64,000 nt of DNA from contig CP136062.1 in assembly GCA_032622095.1 (NCBI GenBank), positions 8,647,710 to 8,711,709 of the forward strand. Reading direction: 5' to 3'. Positions 12,223-25,178 of this stretch are shown here, one piece after another. Position 1 is the first letter of the stretch. Each line of letters opens with the position of its first letter. The DNA is from Siphonodentalium dalli (taxonomy: Eukaryota > Mollusca > Scaphopoda > Gadilida > Siphonodentaliidae). A program made the translations under genes and the position numbers. The notes under the pieces were generated by a model that was not told the origin of the DNA, did no database searches, and worked only from the letters and a program-made list of their open reading frames with translations.

Positions 12223-13083
12223 GTGGCCCACCCGAAATACCCCATAGAAACACCACGATCCCCCACCTTTCACCTTTCACCCACGGGGGTGCTACCCCGA
12301 GGGGGTGAACATTGGGTATAGACCATTTTCAAGAACCGTAGGGGTTTCGACCGATTTTACTGGATGGGTGGGTGGCCCCAAATAAACATCCCGACACCCC
12401 ACCCATCCATCACCCCGGGGGTGCCACCCCGAGGGGGTAAACATGGGGTATGGACCAGTTTCGAGAAATCTAAGGGTTTCAACCGATTTAACGGCATGGG
12501 TGCATGGCCCTCCCAAATACTCCAGAGAAACACCCCGACCCCACCCTTCACCCACGGGGTGCTACCCCGAGTGAGTGAAAATGGGATAAGGATCATCTTC
12601 GAGAACCGTAGGGGTTTCGACCGATTTGACTGCATGGGTGGGTGGCCCGCCCCAAATACCACATAGAAACTCCCCAACCCACACCATTACCCACGGGGGT
12701 GCCACCCCGAGGGGGTAACAATTGGGTATGGACCATTTTCGAGAACAGTAGGAATTTCGACCGATTTGACGGATGGGTGGGTGGCCTGTTCCAAATACTC
12801 CCTATAAACAAACGACTCCCTTCCAATCACTTCAGGATATGGACCATTATCGAGAACGGTAAAGATTTGGACCGATTTGACGGCGTGGGTGGATGGCCCG
12901 TCAGATATACCTCTCAGAAACACCCCAATCCCTGCCCAAACACCCAGAGTGGTGCCACCCGAAGGGGTGAAATGGGGTATAAACTATTTCCGAGAACGGT
13001 AAGGATTTCGACCGATTTGACGGCATGGTTGGGTGGCCCCAAATACCTCCTATAAACACACCGACACCCGACACCCATCCATC
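12043..13083. repeat. Right copy of the 2353 bp-offset satellite duplication
   Basis: Matches 9690-10730 in unit order and private variants, including the units with caaccgactccc/caaacgactccc and the gtgggtggatggcccgtc variant. The same variant run also appears in 3230-3610, which suggests repeated copying of this group of units. Confidence 0.8.
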
Positions 13084-16000
13084 ACCCCGGGTGTGCCACC
13101 CCGAGGGTGCCACCCGTGGTGTTAAAATCGGGTATGAACCATTTTAGAGAACGGTAAGGATTTCGACCCTAGAAACACCCCGGCCCCCACCCATTACCCC
13201 GGGAGTGCTACCCGAGGGTGTGAAAATGAGGTATGGACCATTTTCGAGAACGGTTAGGATTTGACCGATTTGACGGAATGGGTGGGTGGCCCGCCCCAAA
13301 TACCCCTCATAAACACCCGACCCCAACCATCATCCCAATGGTGCCACCCCGAGCGGGTCAAAATGGGGTATGGACAATTTTCGAGAACGGTAAGGATTTC
13401 GACCGATTTCACGGCATGGGTGGATGGCCCGCCCCAAATCCGCTCTAGAAATACCCCGAACCCACCATCACCCCGAGGGGTGCACATGGGGTATGGACAA
13501 GTCGAGGAGGGTAACAATTTCCATTGATTTGCCGGCATGGGTGAGAGGCCTACCTCAAGTACACCTTAGAAACACCCCGATCCCATAACAATCACCTGCG
13601 TGTGGGGTGCCACCCAGAGGTTGTGAAAATGGGGTATGGTTCATTTTCGAGAACGGTAAGGATTTCGACCGATTTGACGGCATGGGTGGGTGATCCACCC
13701 AAAATACCCTAGAAACTCCCGGATCCCTCACCCATCACCCCGGGTTGCCACACCGAGGGGGTGAAAATGGGGTAAGGACCATTTTCGAGAACATAAAGGA
13801 TTTCGCCCGATTTGATGGCATGTGGGTGAAAATATGCCACCCCAAATACCTCCTAGAAACAAGACGACCCCGACGCATCAACCCCAGGGGCTGCCATCCC
13901 AATGGGGTGAACATGGGGTTTGAACCATTTTTGATAACAGTAAGGATTTCGACCGATTTGATGACATGGGTAGGTGGCTTGCCCCAAATACCCCATATGA
14001 ACAACCGATCCTCCCACCCATCACCACGAGGAGTGCCGCCCACAGAGTGGGTAGCCCGTCCCAAATACCCACTAGAAAAACCCCACCCCACCCATCACTC
14101 CGGTGGGGGGGGATATCACCCATAGGGAGTGAAAATGCGTATGGATTTGACGGCATGGGTGGGTGGCCCGCCCCAAATACCACCTAGAAACACCCCGACT
14201 CCCACATATCACACCAGTGGTGCCACTCCGTAGGGGTGAACATGGGGTATGGACAATTTTCGAGAATGGTAAGGATTTTGATCGATTTGACGGCATGGGT
14301 GGGTGGCCCGCCACAAATACCCCCTAGAAATACCCCGAACCCGCCATCACCCTGGGTGTTGCCACCCCGAATGGGTGAAAATGGGGTATGAACTGTATTC
14401 GAGAATGGTAAGAAATTCCACCGATTGGACGTCATGGGTGGGTGGCCGCCCCAAATACCCCCTAAAAACACGCGACCCCACCCATCACCCCTGGGTGCCA
14501 CCCGAGGTGGTCAGAATAGGGTATTGACCATTTTCGAGAACGGTAAGGATTTCGACCGATTTGACGGCATGGGTGGGTTATCAGCCTAATATACCCTAGA
14601 ACTCCAGGACATCACCCGCCCCTCCCGCCCCCGATGTGCCACCCCAGGGGGTTGAAAATGTGGTAAGGACCAAGTTTTAGACCAATTTGACGGCATGTGT
14701 GGGTGGCCCGCACCAAATTCCCCTATAAACACCCTACCCCCACCATTACCCCGCGGATGCCACCCAATGAGGTAAAAATGGGGTATGGACCATTTTCGAG
14801 AACCGATTTGACGGCATGGGTGGGTGATACGTCCAAAATACCCTATAAACTCCCGAATCACCCATCCATCATCCCCGGGTTGCCACCTCGAGGGGTGAGA
14901 ATGGGCTATGAACCATTTTCGAGAACGGAAAGGATTTCGACCGATTTGACAGCATGAGTGGTTGGCCCGCCCAAATACCCCTAGAAACACCCCGATCCCT
15001 ACCCATCACCCCGGGGTGGCAACCCTTGGAGTAGGAAATGGGGTACGGACCATTTGCAAGAACGGTGTGGATTTCGACCGATATCACGCCTTGCATGGGT
15101 GTGTGGCCCGCCACAAATACCGCTAGACACACCATACCCCCACCATCACTCGAGGGGGGGGGGTTGCCACTTCGATGGGTGAAAATGTGGGTAGCTCGCC
15201 CCAATTACCACGGATTGGACTACACGGATGGATGGCCCGCCCCAAATACCATCTAGAAACACCCAGAACCACACATAACCTGACCGATCACCCGGGTGTG
15301 TCACTCCGTAGGGGTGAACATGGGGTATGAACAACTTTCGAGAACGATTAGGATTTCGACCGATTTGATGGCATGAGTGAGTGGCCCGCCCCAAATACCA
15401 CCTAGGAATACACCGAACCGAATGGGGTTTGGACCATTTTCGAGAACGGTGAGAACTTCCACCCATTTAACGGCATTGGCGAGTGGCCCGCCCCATGTAC
15501 CCACTAGAAACACCCTGACCCCACCAATCACCTCCTTGGGGTGCCACCCGAAGGGTGAACATATGATATGGACAATTTTCTAGAAAGTACGAATTTTGAC
15601 CGATTTGACGTCGTGGGTGGGTGGCCCGACCAAATACCCCCTAAAAACACCCGACCCCACCCATCATCCCGGGGATGCCACCCCGACGAGGTGAAAATGG
15701 GGTATGGACCATTTTCGAGAACGGTGAGGATTTCGACCGATTTGACGTCACGGGTGGGTGATTCGCCTAATATACCCTAGAAACTCCCGGACCCCCACCC
15801 ATCACCCCCTGGGTGCCAGCCGAGGGGGTTGAAAATATGGTAAGGACCATTTTCGAAAACGGTAAGGTTTTCGACCGATTTGACGGCATGGGTGGTTGAT
15901 CCGCCCAAAATACCATAGAAACTCCCGGATCCCCCACCATCACCCCCCCGGTGTGCCACCCCGAGGGGGTAAAAACGGGGTATGGGCCATTTTTAAAACG

Positions 16001-16967
16001 GTAAGGATTTCGACCGATTTGATGGCATTGGTGGATGGCCAGCCCCAAAAACCTCATAGAAACACCAGGACCCCACCTATCACAACGGGGTGCCACCACG
16101 AGGGGTGAAAATGGGGTAAGAAACATTTTTCGAGAACGGTAAGAATTTCGACCGATTTAACGGCATGGGTAGGTGGCCGGCCCTAAATACCACTGGAAAC
16201 ACCCCGAACCCTACCCATCACCCTCGGGGTGCCACCAATTGCAAGTGGGGGAGGTGGGTACGGAACATTTTCGAGAACCATAAGGATTTCGTGGGTGGGC
16301 CGCCATAAATACCACATAGAAACACCCCGACCCCACCGCCACCACTGAGGGTGCCACCCGAGGGTATTAAAATGGGGTATATACCATTTTCGAGAACGGT
16401 AATGATTTCGACCGATTTGACAGTATGGGTTGGTGGCCCGCTCAAAATACCGCTAAAGACACCCGACCACACCAATCACCCCTGGGGTGCTAGCCATAGG
16501 GTGTAAACATGGGGTATGGACAATTTTCGAGAAAGATAAGGATTTCGACCGATTTGACGGCATGGTTGAGTGGCCCGTCCCGAATACCACATGAAAACAT
16601 CCGACCGCCACCAATTACCTCCGGTGATGGCACAGCGAGTGAGTGAAAACGGGGAATGGACCATTTTCGAGAACGGTCACGATTTCGACCGATTTTTCGG
16701 CATGGGTGGGTGGCCCGCCTCAAATACCACACAGAAACACCCGATTCCCCACCCTTAACCCCGAGGGTGCCACCACGAAGGGGCGAAAATGGGGAATTTA
16801 TCATTTTCGAGAATGGTAAGGATTTCCACAGATTTGACGCTAATGGTGCATGGATGGCCCGCCCCAAATACCCCTAGAAACACCCGACCCCCAACAATTG
16901 TTATCGGGGGCGGGGTGAACATGGGGTATGGACCATTTTCGAGAAGGGTAAAAATTTCGACAGATTT
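12223..16967. repeat. Satellite A, block 4
   Basis: About 34 units of the ~140 bp satellite. The final unit, with gaaaagggtaaaaatttcg-like sequence, ends in cgacagatttt, which continues without a spacer into the satellite C string ggatgcttttggtttggcgg. The array contains the right copy (13600-16080) of the multi-unit duplication. Confidence 0.95.
13600..16080. repeat. Right copy of a multi-unit satellite duplication
   Basis: Shares private unit variants in order with 6360-8330, including the gatttcgcccgatttgatgg unit (13801), the short atgcgtatggatttgacgg unit (14137), and the ggatttcgaccgatatcacg unit (15069). Some extra units, around 14520-14960, have no exact counterpart in the left copy. 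Confidence 0.7.
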
Positions 16968-19900
16968 TGGATGCTTTTGGTTTGGCGGAAAGTCAATTTC
17001 TTGCAACATGACTTGGAATCGGCGGCGGCATATCGTCGTCTACTTATTCTCCGGTTTCTTCAACCCCCTCTCACGACCGCATCCCTGTCAATGTCGTGTT
17101 TCATTTCAGCTCGAATATTCCTAATGCATCCCTTCTATTGATAGCATAGCACCAGTCAGGTTATGGTGCTAAACATATTAAAATGTCAACTAGAGGTGTT
17201 TTTTATTATCGAGTTATAACATGTAAATTGCCTGTTTACGAGACATAAATCCCGTTGCGAGCTCTCTTGGGATCCCATGACAAATATCGTGTCTCTGCTA
17301 CCAAGCGTGTCAATTAGCTTAACTGATATAAAGAAAAAAAAATTCATTTTGGATGTTTTTGGTTTGCCGGAAAATCAATTTCCTGCCACGCGACGACATA
17401 TCGTCGTCTACTTATTCTCCGTTTTCTTCAACCCCCTCTCACGGTCGCATCCCTGTCAATTTCGTGTTTGATTTCAGCTCGAATATCCTTAATGCGTCCA
17501 TTTTATTGATAGCATAGCACCAGTCAGGTTAACGCGCCTCATTTTTTATGGATACCGAGCCTGGAATGGTCTGGAACGACCTAGAATGGAATTTCGTCTA
17601 CTTTTCTCCCTATCTTTTAACCCCTCCCCAACGCATGTCAGGTGATTCCCTCCGTTCGCCATACCTACAGAAAATACTTCTTTGACAAATGGACCGACGG
17701 AAATGAAGTATATGGTGCTAAACGTATTAAAATGTCAACTAGGGGTGTTTTTTATTATTGAGTTATAACATGTAAATTGCCTTTTTACGAGACAGAACTC
17801 CCGTTGCGAGCTCTCTTGGGATCCCATGACAAATATCCTGTCTGTGCTACTAAGCGTGTCAATTAGCTTAACCGATTTAAAGAAAAAAAATCATTTTGGA
17901 TGTTTTTGGTTTGCCGGAAAATCAATTACTTGCCACGCGACGACATATCGTCGTCTACTTATTCTCCGTTTTCTTCAACCCCCTATCACGACCGCATCCC
18001 TGTCAATTTTGTGCTTGATTTCAGCTCGAATATTTCTAATGCATCCCTGATATTGATAGCATAGCACCAGTCAGGTTAACGCGCCTCATTTTTTATGGAC
18101 ACCGAGCCTGGAATGGTCTGGAACGACCTAGAATGGAATTTCGTCTACTTTTCTCCCTATCTTTTAACCCCACCCCAACGCATGTCAGATGATTCCATCG
18201 GTTCGCAATACCTCCAGAAAATACTTCTTTGACAAATGGAACCGACGGAAATGAAGTATATGGTGCCAAACATATTAAAATGTCAACTAGGGGTGTTTTT
18301 TATTATTGAGTTGTAACATGTAAATTGCCTTTTTACGAGACAGAAATCCCGTTGCGAGCTCTCTTGGGATCCCATGACAATTATCCTGTCTGTGCTACCA
18401 TGCGTGTCAATTAGCTTAACCGATTTAAAGAAAAAAAAATCATTTTGGATGTTTTTGGTTTGCCGGAAAATCAATTTCTTGCCACGCGACGACATATCGT
18501 CGTCTACTTATTCTCCGTTTTCTTCAACCCCCTCTCACGGCCGCATCCCTGTCAATTTTGTGCTTGATTTCAGCTCGAATATTTCTAGTGCATCCCTTAT
18601 ATTGATAGCATAGCACCAGTCAGGTAAACGCGCCTCAATTTGTATGGATACCGAGCCTGGAACGGTCTGGAACGACCTAGAATGGAATTTCGTCTACTTT
18701 TCTCCCTATCTTTCAACCCCTCCCCTACGCAGGTCAGATGATTCGCCCTGTTCGTCATACCTACCGAAAATACTCCTGTGACAAATGGAACCGACGGAAA
18801 TGAAGTATAAGGTGCTAAACATATTAAAATGGCGACTAGGGGAGTTTTTAATTATTGAGTTATAACATGTAAATTGCCTTTTTACGAGACATAAATCCCG
18901 TTGTGAGCTCTCTTGGGATCCCATGACAATTATCCTGTCTGTGCTACCATGCGTGTCAATTAGCTTAACCGATTTAAAGAAAAAAAAATCATTTTGGATG
19001 TTTTTGGTTTGCCGGAAAATCAATTTCTTGCCACGCGACGACATATCGTCGTCTACTTATTCTCCGTTTTCTTCAACCCCCTCTCACGGCCGCATCCCTG
19101 TCAATTTTGTGCTTGATTTCAGCTCGAATATTTCTAGTGCATCCCTTATATTGATAGCATAGCACCAGTCAGGTAAACGCGCCTCAATTTGTATGGATAC
19201 CGAGCCTGGAACGGTCTGGAACGACCTAGAATGGAATTTCGTCTACTTTTCTCCCTATCTTTCAACCCCTCCCCTACGCAGGTCAGATGATTCGCCCCGT
19301 TCGTCATACCTACCGAAAATACTCCTGTGACAAATGGAACCGACGGAAATGAAGTATAAGGTGCTAAACATATTAAAATGGCGACTAGTGGGGGTTTTAA
19401 TTATTGAGTTATAACATGTAAATTGCCTTTTTACGAGACATAAATCCCGTTGTGAGCTCTCTTGGGATCCCATGACAAATATCCTGTCTGTGCGACCATG
19501 CGTGTCAATTAGCTTAACCGATTTAAAGAAAACAAAATCATTTTGGATGTTTTTGGTTTGCAGGAAAATCAATTTCTTGTCAGGCGACGATATATCGTCG
19601 TCTACTTATTCTCCGTTTTCTTCAACCCCCTCTCACGGCCGCATCCCTGTCAATTTTGTGCTTGATTTCAGCTCGAATATTTCTAATGCATCCCTTATAT
19701 TGATAGCATAGCACCATTCAGGTAAACGCGCCTCAATTTGTATGGACACCGAGCCTGGAACGGTCTGGAACGACCTAGAATGGAATTTCGTCTACTTTTC
19801 TCCCTATCTTTTAACCCCTCCCCTACGCAGGTCAGATGATTCGCCCCGTTCGTCATACCTACCGAAAATACTCCTGTGACAAATGGAACCGACGGAAATG

Positions 19901-22900
19901 AAGTATATGGTGCTAAACATATTAAAATGGCGACTAGGGGTGTTTTTTATTATTGAGTTATAACATGTAAGTTGCCTTTTTACGAGACATAAATCCCGTT
20001 GTGAGCTCTCTTGGGATCCCATGACAATTATCCTGTCTGTGCTACCATGCGTGTCAATTAGCTTAACCGATTTAAAGAAAAAAAAATCATTTTGGATGTT
20101 TTTGGTTTGCCGGAAAATCAATTTCTTGCCACGCGACGACATATCGTCGTCTACTTATTCTCCGTTTTCTTCAACCCCCTCTCACGGCCGCATCCCTGTC
20201 AATTTTGTGCTTGATTTCAGCTCGAATATTTCTAGTGCATCCCTTATATTGATAGCATAGCACCAGTCAGGTAAACGCGCCTCAATTTGTATGGATACCG
20301 AGCCTGGAACGGTCTGGAACGACCTAGAATGGAATTTCGTCTACTTTTCTCCCTATCTTTCAACCCCTCCCCTACGCAGGTCAGATGATTCGCCCCGTTC
20401 GTCATACCTACCGAAAATACTCCTGTGACAAATGGAACCGACGGAAATGAAGTATAAGGTGCTAAACATATTAAAATGGCGACTAGTGGGGGTTTTAATT
20501 ATTGAGTTATAACATGTAAATTGCCTTTTTACGAGACATAAATCCCGTTGTGAGCTCTCTTGGGATCCCATGACAAATATCCTGTCTGTGCGACCATGCG
20601 TGTCAATTAGCTTAACCGATTTAAAGAAAAAAAAATCATTTTGGATGTTTTTGGTTTGCAGGAAAATCAATTTCTTGCCAGGCGACGATATATCGTCGTC
20701 TACTTATTCTCCGTTTTCTTCAACCCCCTCTCACGGCCGCATCCCTGTCAATTTTGTGCTTGATTTCAGCTCGAATATTTCTAATGCATCCCTTATATTG
20801 ATAGCATAGCACCATTCAGGTAAACGCGCCTCAATTTGTATGGACACCGAGCCTGGAACGGTCTGGAACGACCTAGAATGGAATTTCGTCTACTTTTCTC
20901 CCTATCTTTTAACCCCTCCCCTACGCAGGTCAGATGATTCGCCCCGTTCGTCATACCTACCGAAAATACTCCTGTGACAAATGGAACCGACGGAAATGAA
21001 GTATATGGTGCTAAACATATTAAAATGGCGACTAGGGGTGTTTTTTATTATTGAGTTATAACATGTAAGTTGCCTTTTTACGAGACATAAATCCCGTTGT
21101 GAGCTCTCTAGGGATCCCATGACAAATATCCTGGCTGTGCTACCATGCGTGTCAATTAGCTTAACCGATTTAAAGAAAAAAAAATCATTTTGGATGTTTT
21201 TGGTTTGCCGGAAAATCAATTTCTTGCCACGCGACGACATATCGTCGTCTACTTATTCTCCGTTTTCTTCAACCCCCTCTCACGGCCGCATCCCTGTCAA
21301 TTTTGTGCTTGATTTCAGCTCGAATATTTCTAATGCATCCCTTATATTGATAGCATAGCACCATTCAGGTAAACGCGCCTCAATTTGTATGGACACCGAG
21401 CCTGGAACGGTCTGGAACGACCTAGAATGGAATTTCGTCTACTTTTCTCCCTATCTTTTAACCCCTCCCCTACGCAGGTCAGATGATTCGCCCCGTTCGT
21501 CATACCTACCGAAAATACTCCTGTGACAAATGGAACCGACGGAAATGAAGTATAAGGTGCCAAACATATTAAAATGGCGACTAGTGGGGGTTTTAATTAT
21601 TGAGTTATAACATGTAAATTGCCTTTTTACGAGACATAAATCCCGTTGTGAGCTCTCTTGGGATCCCATGACAAATATCCTGTCTGTGCGACCATGCGTG
21701 TTAATTAGCTTAACCGATTTAAAGAAAACAAAATCATTTTGGATGTTTTTGGTTTGCAGGAAAATCAATTTCTTGCCAGGCGACGATATATCGTCGTCTA
21801 CTTATTCTCCGTTTTCTTCAACCCCCTCTCACGGCCGCATCCCTGTCAATTTTGTGCTTGATTTCAGCTCGAATATTTCTAATGCATCCCTTATATTGAT
21901 AGCATAGCACCATTCAGGTAAACGCGCCTCAATTTGTATGGACACCGAGCCTGGAACGGTCTGGAACGACCTAGAATGGAATTTCGTCTACTTTTCTCCC
22001 TATCTTTTAACCCCTCCCCTACGCAGGTCAGATGATTCGCCCCGTTCGTCATACCTACCGAAAATACTCCTGTGACAAATGGAATCGACGGAAATGAAGT
22101 ATATGGTGCTAAACATATTAGAATGGCGACTAGGAGTGTTTTTTATTATTGAGTTATAACATGTAAATTGCCTTTTTACGAGACATAAATCCCGTTGTGA
22201 GCTCTCTTGGGATCCCATGACAATTATCCTGTCTGTGCTACCATGCGTGTCAATTAGCTTAACCGATTTAAAGAAAAAAAAATCATTTTGGATGTTTTTG
22301 GTTTGCCGGAAAATCAATTTCTTGCCAGGCGACGATATATCGTCGTCTACTTATTCTCCGTTTTCTTCAACCCCCTCTCACGGCCGCATCCCTGTCAATT
22401 TTGTGCTTGATTTCGGCTCGAATATTTCTAGTGCATCCCTTATATTGATAGCATAGCACCAGTCAGGTAAACGCGCCTCAATTTGTATGGATACCGAGCC
22501 TGGAACGGTCTGGAACGACCTAGAATGGAATTTCGTCTACTTTTCTCCCTATCTTTCAACCACTCCCCTACGCAGGTCAGATGATTCGCCCCGTTCGTCA
22601 TACCTACCGAAAATACTCCTGTGACAAATGGAACCAACGGAAATGAAGTATAAGGTGCTAAACATATTAAAATGGCGACTAGGGGGGTTTTTAATTATTG
22701 AGTTATAACATGTAAATTGCCTTTTTACGAGACATAAATCCCATTTTGAGCTCTCTTGGGATCCCATGACAAATATCGTGTCTGTGCTACCATGCGTGTC
22801 AATTAGCTTAACCGTTTCAAAGAAAAAAAAATTCATTTTTGATGTTTTTGGTTTGCCGGAAAATAATTTTTTTGCCACACAGCTTGGAATCGGCGACGAC

Positions 22901-23090
22901 ATAACGTCGCCTACTTATTCTCCGTTTTCTTCAACCCCCTGTCACGGCCGCATCCCTGCCAATTTTGCGTTGGAATTCATTGTTGATACTCATAACGAAC
23001 CCCTTCCGTCGATAACGTTGCATTTTTCCGAATAAAGTGTCTCGTTGCCTGGATATCGAACCCGGAACGGGCCGGAACGACCCAGAACGG
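16968..23090. repeat. Satellite C, 549 bp unit, dimeric in the centre
   Basis: Anchor string gatcccatgacaa recurs with 549 bp spacing (once 548 bp), giving starts near 17277, 17826, 18374, 18923, 19472, 20021, 20570, 21119, 21668, 22217 and 22766. The first unit lacks about 240 bp (the part with acgcgcctc to gaagtata). From about 18923 to 22216 two unit types largely alternate, one with cgacgacatatcgtcg and one with gcgacgatatatcgtcg and ctagtgggggttttaa, so the higher-order period is 1098 bp. Edge units are the most diverged. Open frames of 79 aa (plus) and 105-112 aa (minus) recur in every central unit but reflect copying, not selection that I can demonstrate. Confidence 0.97.
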
Positions 23091-23396
23091 ATGGAAAAAA
23101 GGCGAATTTCGAGTGACAATGCAAATTTTACTCGGGAGAAAACAATTTCAGGAAGTTTTTTTTTCGAAACGTTAGTTAGGTCGAGTTTGATGCTCTCCAT
23201 CAACGGTTTTTTTTTTTTTCAGTCTGCCATTGTTCGTTCCGGAACGAGTAGGTACTTCCACCCTCGTTCCGGACTTTCGGACCCCCGGAACGACCGGAAA
23301 AAATGATTTGCCGCCAAAACGGTTGCCAGTTTGTCACACTTATTTTTCGAGTTCTTTCAGATTCCGTCGAAACCCCGAAGTTGGAAGTTCTGTATA
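23091..23396. repeat. Diverged satellite C edge with GGAACG-rich sequence
   Basis: The sequence after the last unit keeps a diverged form of the satellite C segment cctggaacggtctggaacg (here cccggaacgggccggaacg at about 23058) and adds further ccggaacg-type strings to about 23300, with a poly-T tract at 23206-23219. No gene is supported. It passes directly into the hairpin atacttccttgg ... ccatggaagtat at about 23397. Confidence 0.6.
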
Positions 23397-24932
23397 TACT
23401 TCCTTGGTTACACCATGGAAGTATAATAATAGGGCAAATCATGAGCTCAATAAATCGCAGTTAAGGGACGGAAAATATGAATTAGGATGATTATATCTTT
23501 CCCTTAACATGTGTGGGTTGATCTCAAGTGTTTGGGAGTGACCCCACCCCTGCCTCGAAATTGGGTGACGGGATTGGGAAATAGTCAAACCCGGCCCAAA
23601 ATGCGAATTTTGAGAGCCCGTAACTCCGTTATTTTCCAATGGATTTAAAAATTGTTTTGAGTATTGTGATCAGCTACTTACATTGATTATTTGTTATAAA
23701 TTTTGTCTGATTCAGAGACGAATAACATTTTGTTTATTGGAAAGAATACGGGCCCACATTCAAAGTTTGAGGGCCCAAATCTCCGCCATTTTTTAACGGA
23801 TTTACAATCTGTTTTCAGTTTTATGATCAACGTGTATGGTATATGTTATATATCAAGTTTCATATGATTCGGAGACGAAATAAATTTTGGTACCCCGGAC
23901 CACCCCTCCCCTGACCCACAACACTGAACCGACACTGGCAAAATTTGGCTCATCGCGTGCTCTCTTCAGACCGCACGCATTGGCGTATCAGTTGACATCC
24001 AAAGTTTGACATCTTCGGAGGAGATGTGATCACAAGCATATGGGGCCAAATTTGCATTGTTTGAAGGCCCACAACTCTGACATTTTTCAATGGATTTTCG
24101 AAATTCTTTCAGTTTCTAGATCGGTTGGCGGTATGGATGTTATATTCCAAGTTTCATCCGATTCGGAGAAGAATACAAAATTGGTACCCCGGACCACCCC
24201 TCCCCTGACCCACAACACTGAACCGACACTGGCAAAATTTGGCCCATCGCGTGCTCTCTTCAGACCGCACGCACTGGGATATCAGACGACATCCAAAGTT
24301 CGACATCTTCGGAGGAGATAGGGTCACAAGCACATGGGACCGACACTTGCAAACTTTGAGGGCCCGTAACTCTTGCATTTCTTCTCGGATTACAAAAATC
24401 CTTTCCGGTATGGGTTTGTTTTCGTTCAGGGAATCTACATACTTAAATAGATGAATGTCAATAATAAAAAAAAATTGCGAAAATATTGCCCCCACCCCAG
24501 TGTAAAAATATATGTCCAACCCTGTCAAATTTTCTTCCTCGGACTAAGCTGACAACGGTCAACACGACTACAAAAACCAAATACAGTTATCTGGAATGAT
24601 ACGGGAGGACAACAGAGTACAATAAAATAGAGGTTTGCCAACTATGGGCGGTAACTCTTCAGGGAAAGGGCGGACCCAAGTGTTTATGCCCGTGGGCAGT
24701 AGTGCATATCGAGATGTGCATACGGTCTAATTTTCGATGCTCTGCTTCTTATAATTTCCGAGATAATAAAATGACATTTTTTCAAATAAAGGGAGATAAC
24801 TCCTCGGGGAAAACGCGGACAATATTCGTTATGCGACGATGGCATACAACTCTTTGATCCCAAGATATGTACCAAGTTTTAGTGTGCTACTCCTGGTACT
24901 TTTCGAGTAATAAGGGTTGCAAAAGTGTCCAG

Positions 24933-24967
<35 letters not shown>

Positions 24968-25142
24968 AAAATAATCGAAAAAGGGCCATAACTCTGTCAA
25001 AATATATTGGACCAACATCCGGATAGCATTATTTTTAGTAGACCTTAGATGCCTACATTCGCTAGAGATTTCGCGGTCCTCCTCCCATTAGTTTCTGAGT
25101 ATTTCCAATTAAACAGAAAACGGCCGCAGTAGAAAAACAATA
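23397..25142. repeat. 1746 bp tandem duplication, copy 1
   Basis: Begins with the hairpin atacttccttgg-ttaca-ccatggaagtat and is repeated at 25143 with an offset of 1746 bp. The copies are almost identical: the only difference I noted is g to t at about 24680 / 26426. The unit contains two internal copies of a block with ggtaccccggaccacccctc and gacccacaacactgaaccga (at about 23890 and 24183), several GGGCCC-TAACTC motifs, and ends in (ATA)n followed by a 210 bp hairpin-ended element. No protein match is recognisable. Confidence 0.95.
24937..24966. repeat. (TAA)n microsatellite
   Basis: About ten TAA units between the end of the long element and the short element that starts at gaaaaataatcg. 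Equivalent tracts follow other hairpin-ended elements at 26681, 29655 and 31115. Confidence 0.9.
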
Positions 25143-25178
25143 TACTTCCTTGGTTACACCATGGAAGTATAATAATAG
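24967..25178. mobile_element. Short hairpin-ended element with TAA tail (~212 bp)
   Basis: Starts gaaaaataatcgaaaaaggg, ccataactctgtc and ends with caatatacttccttgg, ttacaccatggaagtataat. The 3' end folds as a hairpin with a 12 bp stem containing one mismatch. Near-identical copies lie at 29234-29448 and 29449-29660, and diverged copies at 29694-29905 and 31131-31342; a truncated copy is at 32800-32985. A short unit with a terminal hairpin and a (TAA)n tail suggests a non-autonomous retroelement or a similar dispersed element; the class is not settled. Confidence 0.65.

Noticed and set aside
3140-16900. Dozens of 60-180 codon frames in satellite A
   Set aside because: The ~140 bp unit is not a multiple of three, so frames shift from unit to unit and occur on both strands with the same Gly/Pro-rich composition.
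18283-22902. Recurrent 79-codon (plus) and 105-112-codon (minus) open frames in the 549 bp satellite
   Set aside because: They recur because the units are copied. Both strands are open at once, no start or splice context is visible, and the products are low-information sequence.
3136-23090. CRISPR-like array
   Set aside because: The repeats are satellites without short unique spacers, in a eukaryotic genome.
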